A model generated the notes under the pieces. It searched no databases and was not told the origin of the DNA. It saw only the letters and a program-made list of their open reading frames with translations. From Candidatus Aenigmatarchaeota archaeon (GTDB lineage Archaea; Aenigmatarchaeota; Aenigmatarchaeia; GW2011-AR5): 32,784 nucleotides of DNA. The stretch is from the NCBI GenBank assembly GCA_018304585.1, contig JAGVVY010000005.1, positions 1 through 32,784 of the forward strand, written 5' to 3'. The translations under genes were made by a program, and so were the position numbers. Position 1 is the first letter of the stretch, and the number at the start of each line of letters is the position of its first letter. Below, piece after piece: positions 26,171-32,784 of the stretch.

Positions 26171-27399
26171 TTTAATAACTCCCAGTTATCTAACGAGATC
26201 ACGTCCTCCGGATTTTCTTTTCGTCTAATTAAATCGATGCCTGATTTTTCTATGGCCACAACAGCAGGCCGTGTTCTGATAAATTGAATAGAATGAGATA
26301 ACTCATATGCGCCACAGGTGCCTATTTTCAAGATATTACCGACCGTGGCTTTTGGAAGATATATGCCAGAATCTATTAGATCGACTTGCATGCATAGGGG
26401 GCCATATATGTCAGTAATTATGGGTTTCTCTTTTGAGTCGCTTATAAGTTCTATGGAGTGTTTTCGATAATACGAAGATGGGATTATATTTACGCCTGCA
26501 TCAATAAATATAGAATGCACATCAAAGATGTTTTTTATCGCTGTTATCGTAGTAAGAAGGCACATTGCATCATCTATTATTGCCCTTCCTGGTTCTATTA
26601 TCAGGACGATTTCTTTCGACTTTCCCAATTTATCTATTATAATATTGCAGATAGCATGAGCATAATCTTTGATACAAGGAAATTTTGTTTTGCTTTGGTA
26701 TCCCAATGTCTCAAGACCATTCATTTCTGTACAAAACCCGCCGCCTATATCTAAGTATTTCAAATCTATTTTATCGACATTCTTCAGGTAAAAATCTACT
26801 ATATGATTCGTAGCCTTTGAATAAAGGGCAACATCCGTTATATTCGTTCCTATATGCGTATGTAAACCTATTATTTTTATGTTATTTAATTTAGAGATGA
26901 AATCAACTATTTGCTGTGCTTCGCCATTTTCTAAATTAAATCCAAACTTATTCCAAATTATTTTACTGCCCACATTAATATTAACTCGCAATCCTATTTC
27001 GATAGTAATATTAAATTTATTTGCGATTCCTATGATATCTCTAAGTTCAAAAATATTATCAACATTTATTTTGCATCCATATTGAATGATGCTGATTAAC
27101 TCACATTCTGGTTTATATGGCCCATTGACAATTATTTTTTCTCCAGGGACTTTAATTTTTTTTGCAATTTCAAATTCAAATCCCGGTATTACTTCAGCAT
27201 ATGCACCGACCTTGTGGAGACTGTGACATATAAACGGAAGATAATTTGTTTTGTAAGAATATGCGACAATAGTTGGAAACAACTTATTAAATTCCGTGTT
27301 TATTTTCTCAAAATTAGAAACTAATTTTTCTTTATCTAGAACAAATAACGGAGAACCGTATTTTCTTATAAGGCCTTTATCTAATGATTTTTTTCTCAT
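26167..27399 (-). CDS. Fold-type III PLP-dependent decarboxylase (DAP/ornithine decarboxylase family)
   Basis: YSYKTNYLPFICHSL (PLP Lys), GLHTHIGTNI, YLDIGGGFC, IIEPGRAI, YGPLCMQVDLI. Confidence 0.9.
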   Translation of the reverse strand: MRKKSLDKGLIRKYGSPLFVLDKEKLVSNFEKINTEFNKLFPTIVAYSYKTNYLPFICHSLHKVGAYAEVIPGFEFEIAKKIKVPGEKIIVNGPYKPECELISIIQYGCKINVDNIFELRDIIGIANKFNITIEIGLRVNINVGSKIIWNKFGFNLENGEAQQIVDFISKLNNIKIIGLHTHIGTNITDVALYSKATNHIVDFYLKNVDKIDLKYLDIGGGFCTEMNGLETLGYQSKTKFPCIKDYAHAICNIIIDKLGKSKEIVLIIEPGRAIIDDAMCLLTTITAIKNIFDVHSIFIDAGVNIIPSSYYRKHSIELISDSKEKPIITDIYGPLCMQVDLIDSGIYLPKATVGNILKIGTCGAYELSHSIQFIRTRPAVVAIEKSGIDLIRRKENPEDVISLDNWELLK

Positions 27400-27609
27400 A
27401 TATCAATTAATAGTTTTTATTAAATATAATTATTGTAAAATTATTTTTTACCAAATGGTTAATTTATTTTTGGCGATTCTATTGAACACCTACTCTGCGA
27501 TTACCACGCATGGCAAAACTCTGCACGACGTCTATACCTCTATAAATAGAACGTAAATTTTAAAGAACGAAATATAGAGATATTTAAACTTTCATCTTAC
27601 ATAAAATAT

Positions 27610-28434
27610 ATGAAATTTCCCACAATAGGGGAAAATTCCACTAAGGATAAAATAATCTCGGTACTTAGTACTGAAAAATTTATTTCCATGCGAAAATTAT
27701 ATAGTATACTTAAAGCTAGGTATTCGCTTTCTATAACATATCACGCGATTTACAAGACGATAAATGAAATGGTTAAAAATAAAATAATAGAAAAACATAA
27801 TAAATTTTATAACATTAGCCATAATTGGATAATCGAAACAAAAAACTTCATAGAAAAAATAGAAAGAGATGAAACATCTGGAATTCCTCCGGCAGAAAAA
27901 CTTTTCATGGGGGAATTAAATACTGTGACTTTCAATAGCCAGTTTGATTTTTTCAATTATATGATAGATTTTTTTACTTTATTTGCTCACAATGGCGACA
28001 GGAAATTCTATGGATGTTTTTATCATTTATACTGGGCACTATCTTTCGAGGGAGAGAAGTTTGTAAAATTTAAAAAGATGATAAATAGCTTTAAAGTGGG
28101 CTATTTATTGTGTAATGGGTCGTCACAAGCGGACAAAATAATTTCAGATTACTATATGAGCTTTAATCCAACTGCAAATATAAAACTTGGAGTAAATTGC
28201 ACCGAAACCTGTGAAATCTTTGTGTGTGGAAATTATATAGCTCAAGTATTTCTTGAAAATAAGTTTAGACGAAAATTAGACAAAGTCTATACAAACATAG
28301 ACTTTGAAAATCAGAAGGCCATGAGAAAGTTGATGGAAACACTTTTTTTCACTAAAACAAAAATAACACTTATAGTCACTAAAAATAAAACTTTAGCATC
28401 TGAAATAAAGAAAGGTGTTCTGGAATATTTCTAG
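27610..28434 (+). CDS. Winged-HTH domain putative regulator
   Basis: N-terminal wHTH-like MRKLYSILKARYSLSITYHAIYKTINEMVKNKIIEKHNKFYNIS; divergent from the PLP/ATP-grasp operon. Confidence 0.6.
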   Translation: MKFPTIGENSTKDKIISVLSTEKFISMRKLYSILKARYSLSITYHAIYKTINEMVKNKIIEKHNKFYNISHNWIIETKNFIEKIERDETSGIPPAEKLFMGELNTVTFNSQFDFFNYMIDFFTLFAHNGDRKFYGCFYHLYWALSFEGEKFVKFKKMINSFKVGYLLCNGSSQADKIISDYYMSFNPTANIKLGVNCTETCEIFVCGNYIAQVFLENKFRRKLDKVYTNIDFENQKAMRKLMETLFFTKTKITLIVTKNKTLASEIKKGVLEYF

Positions 28435-29516
28435 TTTTGTAATTTTTTCTGTAAATCGTATTCCTTTCTGAATCTTCCAAGCTCCCATGAAATTTTCAGT
28501 TCCATCATTTTTTTTCTTAGAATTGAAGGTATTTTTTCATATTTTTTGATGCTTACTTTATCACTCAATATCATTTTTTCATAATCTTCGTTAAGCATCT
28601 TTTCAAGGAATATTCTTCTTATTATACTTTCTGAAAGATCCTTGCCGAAAGCATTTCTCCACAGCTCATCGTAGCTGACTTTATTCATTATAGACTTTGC
28701 TGCAAGAATGCCGGACCATATTGCATATTTAATACCAAAGCCTCTGGCAGGGTCAAGAAAACCTGCCGATGAGCCAACAACCTTTTTTCCATTTATTTCT
28801 GCCGTTTCAGGCATATTACTGTAAGAGTGACCGGACGTGTAGCGAAGCAGTTTTGCATCCTGAAGAATATCTGCCACTATTTTGTTTTCTTTCAGAAATC
28901 TGAAAAATAAAGGGGCGAGATTGCATTTCATATCAAATGTGGTAGCGGCTATCGTAACTTCTTTCCTTCCATAAGGTACAAGGTATATGTAACCTTTCGG
29001 GCAATAGTCATTGTTCATGAAAAAAAGTATCGTTTCCGGATCTACATCCTTGACCTCGTAAACGCCACCAAACGCCCATATATTATGGAATAAAGGTCCT
29101 ACAGAAATAATGTCCGCGTCTGTCTTCGTCAAGTCTTCCTTGCTGTTGAAATTTATTTTTACGCCACTATTAAGCGCCTGCTTGTATAGTTGATGGTCTA
29201 CAGCCTTCTCTTCCTTTCCCCTTTTTAAAGCATAAAATATCGGCATAGAGTTCTCAGATTGAACCGTCATACTTTTACCAGAAGGCGCATATTTCACTAT
29301 GCTATATATTGGCTTGGTATATTTTAGAGTTATACCTTCCCGTGAGAAAAAATCCAGTTGATCATAATCATGCTCATAGTTTCTGATTGCTTGTATGTCA
29401 TCAACCACTGTCCCAATAAATTCCGCCTTTTCCTTGATTATAACTTCGTGACCCCCTTTCCTGAGTAGTATCGCAGCACTCAGCCCTGCCAGCCCCGAAC
29501 CAAGGATCTTTATCAT
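28431..29516 (-). CDS. FAD-dependent oxidoreductase (geranylgeranyl reductase-like)
   Basis: IKILGSGLAGLSAAILLRKGGHEVIIKEK dinucleotide motif; GFLDPARGFGIKYAIWSGILAAKSI. Confidence 0.8.
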   Translation of the reverse strand: MIKILGSGLAGLSAAILLRKGGHEVIIKEKAEFIGTVVDDIQAIRNYEHDYDQLDFFSREGITLKYTKPIYSIVKYAPSGKSMTVQSENSMPIFYALKRGKEEKAVDHQLYKQALNSGVKINFNSKEDLTKTDADIISVGPLFHNIWAFGGVYEVKDVDPETILFFMNNDYCPKGYIYLVPYGRKEVTIAATTFDMKCNLAPLFFRFLKENKIVADILQDAKLLRYTSGHSYSNMPETAEINGKKVVGSSAGFLDPARGFGIKYAIWSGILAAKSIMNKVSYDELWRNAFGKDLSESIIRRIFLEKMLNEDYEKMILSDKVSIKKYEKIPSILRKKMMELKISWELGRFRKEYDLQKKLQN

Positions 29517-29590
29517 ATAACTTACAATGCTTAATAAGGTAAATAAATGTTTGCTAATATACCATTTAAGAGAACTGGAGATATGTTTGT

Positions 29591-30385
29591 ATGAATCTAA
29601 TAAAATCGTGGATAGAACTATCTTTGCTATTGTCCCTTATACCATATGCAGCATTGTTCTTTATAAGGAGACTTCGCAAATATGTAGCAAAAAACTATAA
29701 CCTTATTATGATTGATATGGATGGTACGTTTATAAAAACGCATACATTTCAGAAAGCTCTAGAAATGGCTTATGCAAACCAAGGGGATAATATCTATAAT
29801 GAACTTATATATAGAAGCAAGCAAACAAGAGCGTATACGCAGGATAATATTAGAATGCTCAAAGGACTTGAAGCACTGGTTAATGCAAAGTTTACAAAAA
29901 ATATGGAAATGAAAGTTGCCAAGATTTCTGAACTATATTTAAATTATGACCTTTTGAAAAGTCTAAAAAAAATTAAGGGCAAAGAAATTATAATAACTAC
30001 GAAAAGTTCTGATCTTATAGCCAAGTATCTTTCAAAAAAATACGGGCTTTCAGGCGGTTATGGCTCTATTATGAAATATGGACGTAAAGGCAAGATTGTG
30101 GGTGCTGAAAGACTTATCACAGATAAGGAACATAAATTCAATAAACTTTTCGTTACAAAACTATCATTGGCCAAATTTCATATGACTAAAAAAGACAAGC
30201 GGTTTGACCCGAAAAAAACTGTTATTATAAGCAATGATATCCTTGATATTGAAACAATGAAAAATGTGGGATTAAGCATAATAGTAAAGGAAAACTCCTA
30301 TGACTTAATCGGCAGACTTTCATACAATTTAAAACTATTTGATATTATGATAGACAATAAATACACACAGATCGAAAATATCTAA
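29591..30385 (+). CDS. HAD-superfamily hydrolase-like protein with N-terminal hydrophobic segment
   Basis: IMIDMDGTFIKTH (DxDGT), IITTKSSDLIAKYLSKKYGL, TVIISNDILDIETMKNVGLSI. Confidence 0.7.
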   Translation: MNLIKSWIELSLLLSLIPYAALFFIRRLRKYVAKNYNLIMIDMDGTFIKTHTFQKALEMAYANQGDNIYNELIYRSKQTRAYTQDNIRMLKGLEALVNAKFTKNMEMKVAKISELYLNYDLLKSLKKIKGKEIIITTKSSDLIAKYLSKKYGLSGGYGSIMKYGRKGKIVGAERLITDKEHKFNKLFVTKLSLAKFHMTKKDKRFDPKKTVIISNDILDIETMKNVGLSIIVKENSYDLIGRLSYNLKLFDIMIDNKYTQIENI

Positions 30386-30898
30386 TTACTTCTTAGGTGA
30401 AACCACAAACTCGCATATATCGCCTCCTGTGGCGACGCATTTTATTTCGGTACTGTCAAGATCTGTCTTTACTATGTAACTCATGCCACCAGCGACAAGA
30501 CCGTTAAAAAGCGTATCTATAGGTTTATTAGTCTTACCAAAATGCTTGGCAACTGTAGAATTTTTCAGAATAAATATGAATGTTTTTTTATCCATGTCGG
30601 CCTTTTTTAAGACAGGCACACCCCATCCTGAAAAAGAAACCAAATCTACACCCCATTTTATTGCCTCCATTTGCCTCATTCCGGGAAATTTTTCGGACAT
30701 TATTTGAAACCATTCATATCCCGCCTTTTTGCAACTGTCATATATAAGTTTTTCATTTTTACTTTCTGTTATGACCTTTAGAATATCTATATAAGTGTCT
30801 AATGGCGTAAAACTGTCTCTGTGTCCCATTAACTCTATGCGACCACTATCCACTTTTATTTGCTTGTTCAGAAGCATTTCTGCCAGCATTTTAAACAT
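30386..30898 (-). CDS. V4R-like domain protein 2
   Basis: C-terminal IKCVATGGDICEFVVSP signature; start overlaps upstream stop (TGATG). Confidence 0.65.
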   Translation of the reverse strand: MFKMLAEMLLNKQIKVDSGRIELMGHRDSFTPLDTYIDILKVITESKNEKLIYDSCKKAGYEWFQIMSEKFPGMRQMEAIKWGVDLVSFSGWGVPVLKKADMDKKTFIFILKNSTVAKHFGKTNKPIDTLFNGLVAGGMSYIVKTDLDSTEIKCVATGGDICEFVVSPKK

Positions 30899-31407
30899 CA
30901 AACTATATCCTCCTTGATAATAAAATAGCAGTTCTTGTTTCCCTGTGACATACACTTAATTTCTTTACATACTACCGCCTTGCCGTTTACTAACTCCAGT
31001 AATCCTGCAAGAAATCCGCTCATTTGATAATCTACTGGCGTTTTGTTCTTTCCCCATAAGTCTGCAGTAAGTGAATAAGAAAGTGAAAATTCCGTGTTTT
31101 TTTCACTCTGCTTTTCCATTTTTATCTCCCCAAGCCCTAGCAAATTTAATATCTTTAGTGAAAGCTCGAGTATTTCATATCGTGACTTTTTTCCCATATT
31201 TTTAGTCAGGTTTGCAAACCAACGCAAAGATGACATTTTACTGGACTCATAAATTATTTGCTCTTTTTTCATATTCTTTAATTCTTTAAGTAAAAGAACA
31301 TATACATGAGGAGGTATCAGACACAAACTAGTACCCAACAATTTTATTTCTCCTTCTTTCATTTCAAGCTTTTTTAGATTCAGTAACTTGTTGAACAATT
31401 CTAACAT
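30898..31407 (-). CDS. V4R-like domain protein 1
   Basis: C-terminal IKCMSQGNKNCYFIIKED; paralog of the adjacent gene. Confidence 0.62.
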   Translation of the reverse strand: MLELFNKLLNLKKLEMKEGEIKLLGTSLCLIPPHVYVLLLKELKNMKKEQIIYESSKMSSLRWFANLTKNMGKKSRYEILELSLKILNLLGLGEIKMEKQSEKNTEFSLSYSLTADLWGKNKTPVDYQMSGFLAGLLELVNGKAVVCKEIKCMSQGNKNCYFIIKEDIV

Positions 31408-31436
31408 TCTTATCCCTGAAAATCCTTAACAATTAA

Positions 31437-32174
31437 TTAAATTGTCCGTTCCTTCTCAATACTCAATCCGCTTTTTCCTATCTTGAGTATGAAAGAATCC
31501 TTGCTATGATCCGTCCTACGCATCTTTCTGATAAGCAGGCTTCTTGTCGATACATCGCCTACACCCAGATAATTCAGAACTATAACCCCGTCAACCACGA
31601 ACTCCTCCACGCCAAAGCGCGAAAGCCCCTTTGAGTCTTCCAGTATTTCAGCGGTCATCAGTATAACTGCGTCTGTTTCTTTCAGTGCCTTGATAAGCTG
31701 GTAGAGACGCTTCCTCAGCTCATGCTCGTTCTCGAAGACCATGCCAAAGATCGATGTGGAGTCAAAAACTACGCGCTTTGCCCCGAATTTCTTTACAGAC
31801 TCCTTGACAACTGTGGTTATGTCGGTTATCTCAAACGGATCCTCGTACTTGATTATGAAGTCGCCCTTATCTATGTATTTCTTGAAGTCCCATCCGAATA
31901 TTTCGCCGTCGTGGAGGACGTCCTGCGGCAGTTCCTCAAGCGAAAAGAATATGCCTTTCTCGCCTTTCTGCAATCCGTCCCACAGGAATTGCGAGCAGAA
32001 AAGCGTTTTTCCCGTGCCCGTCGTTCCTGTGATCAGGTATACGTCTTTTTCAAGGAATCCGCCTTCCATCAGCTTGTCCAGCCCCGGTATGCCCGAAGTG
32101 CGCCTTGGGTGCAGGTCTGCGGCCGGCTTGGCCGCATCAGGCATTGCAGAATGCAAAGGCTTCTTTTCTTTCAT
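31437..32174 (-). CDS. KaiC-like RecA-superfamily ATPase, single domain
   Basis: TSGIPGLDKLMEGGFLEKDVYLITGTTGTGKT; FFSLEE; KRVVFDSTS. Confidence 0.9.
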   Translation of the reverse strand: MKEKKPLHSAMPDAAKPAADLHPRRTSGIPGLDKLMEGGFLEKDVYLITGTTGTGKTLFCSQFLWDGLQKGEKGIFFSLEELPQDVLHDGEIFGWDFKKYIDKGDFIIKYEDPFEITDITTVVKESVKKFGAKRVVFDSTSIFGMVFENEHELRKRLYQLIKALKETDAVILMTAEILEDSKGLSRFGVEEFVVDGVIVLNYLGVGDVSTRSLLIRKMRRTDHSKDSFILKIGKSGLSIEKERTI

Positions 32175-32242
32175 AGTACCGTTATTATTTAATTATTCTG
32201 TAAAAAAAGATTATTGGCGCCTAATCCCACTCATTTCCCACA

Positions 32243-32497
32243 TCATTCAAACGGGCTTCGCACGGCTTTTATGTTTTCGACGTCTGACGGCCAGACGACA
32301 AGGGCCTTTCCTACCCTCTTGGACTTCACCAGACCGCGGTTCACAAGGGCCTTGACGTGGTAGCAAAGATGGGCTATCGCCCCATTCCTGCCTTCCTTTG
32401 GGAATCCCATCTTCTCGGCTATTTCCGTGACATGGAGCGGCCAGTGCATGGAGATGATGCGGTAAACCGCCTCCGCTTTGATGCGTCTTTTTACCAT
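32243..32497 (-). CDS. Winged-HTH transcriptional regulator (ArsR-like)
   Basis: HWPLHVTEIAEKMGFPKEGRNGAIAHLCYHVKALVNRGLVKSKRVGKALVVWP. Confidence 0.7.
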   Translation of the reverse strand: MVKRRIKAEAVYRIISMHWPLHVTEIAEKMGFPKEGRNGAIAHLCYHVKALVNRGLVKSKRVGKALVVWPSDVENIKAVRSPFE

Positions 32498-32610
32498 ACG
32501 CCCAATATTTTTGTCGCAGACCGGATAAATACCTTTGCCGGTTTGGAGCCCCCGCAGTTCCGCCCGCCAGGCGCGAACGCCCCGTTGCTCCGCCTATTTT
32601 TATAATACAC

Positions 32611-32651
32611 TCTAAAATCCCCCAAAAAATTCCCACAAGTGGGATTTTAGA
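32611..32651. repeat. Inverted repeat TCTAAAATCCC...GGGATTTTAGA
   Basis: 11-bp arms; nested CCCAC-AA-GTGGG. Confidence 0.75.
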
Positions 32652-32784
32652 AACTTCCCGAAGCAGTAGTAAATAGATAATTATAATATAAATGCCAGCG
32701 CTATAGAAAGCAATAAATACTACCGAGTAGTGGCAATTATACTATGTTCTGGATAATCGGGACCGATAGGAAGCCCAAGCCCGC

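Overview
Archaeal chromosomal window. The basis is a hypusine-type aIF5A, Hel308, class III-signal type IV pilins, an archaeal-type AspS, RNase HII, a prenyl diphosphate synthase, KaiC-like/V4R proteins and intron-bearing tRNAs. A DPANN-like lineage is plausible but unproven. The left two thirds is mostly housekeeping and surface/secreted genes. About 23.4-31.4 kb is visibly more AT-rich and looks like an accessory island. Main discoveries: (1) an initiator tRNA-Met that reads as a normal tRNA only if four short introns are removed, each with a bulge-helix-bulge (BHB)-like boundary; (2) a translationally coupled operon of PLP decarboxylase, ATP-grasp ligase, a ~65-73 aa peptide, a NadE-like ligase and a C39-like cysteine peptidase, a candidate undescribed peptide-linked biosynthetic system; (3) a 98-bp MITE-like element in two copies with terminal inverted repeats and 8-9 bp target duplications; (4) a separate 84-92 bp structured repeat in three copies; (5) a triplicated pilin locus with mosaic copies, one frameshifted by an 8-bp deletion; (6) a PD-(D/E)XK-like nuclease gene sitting where an SDR gene is truncated. 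No database search was possible; family calls come from motifs read in the supplied translations.
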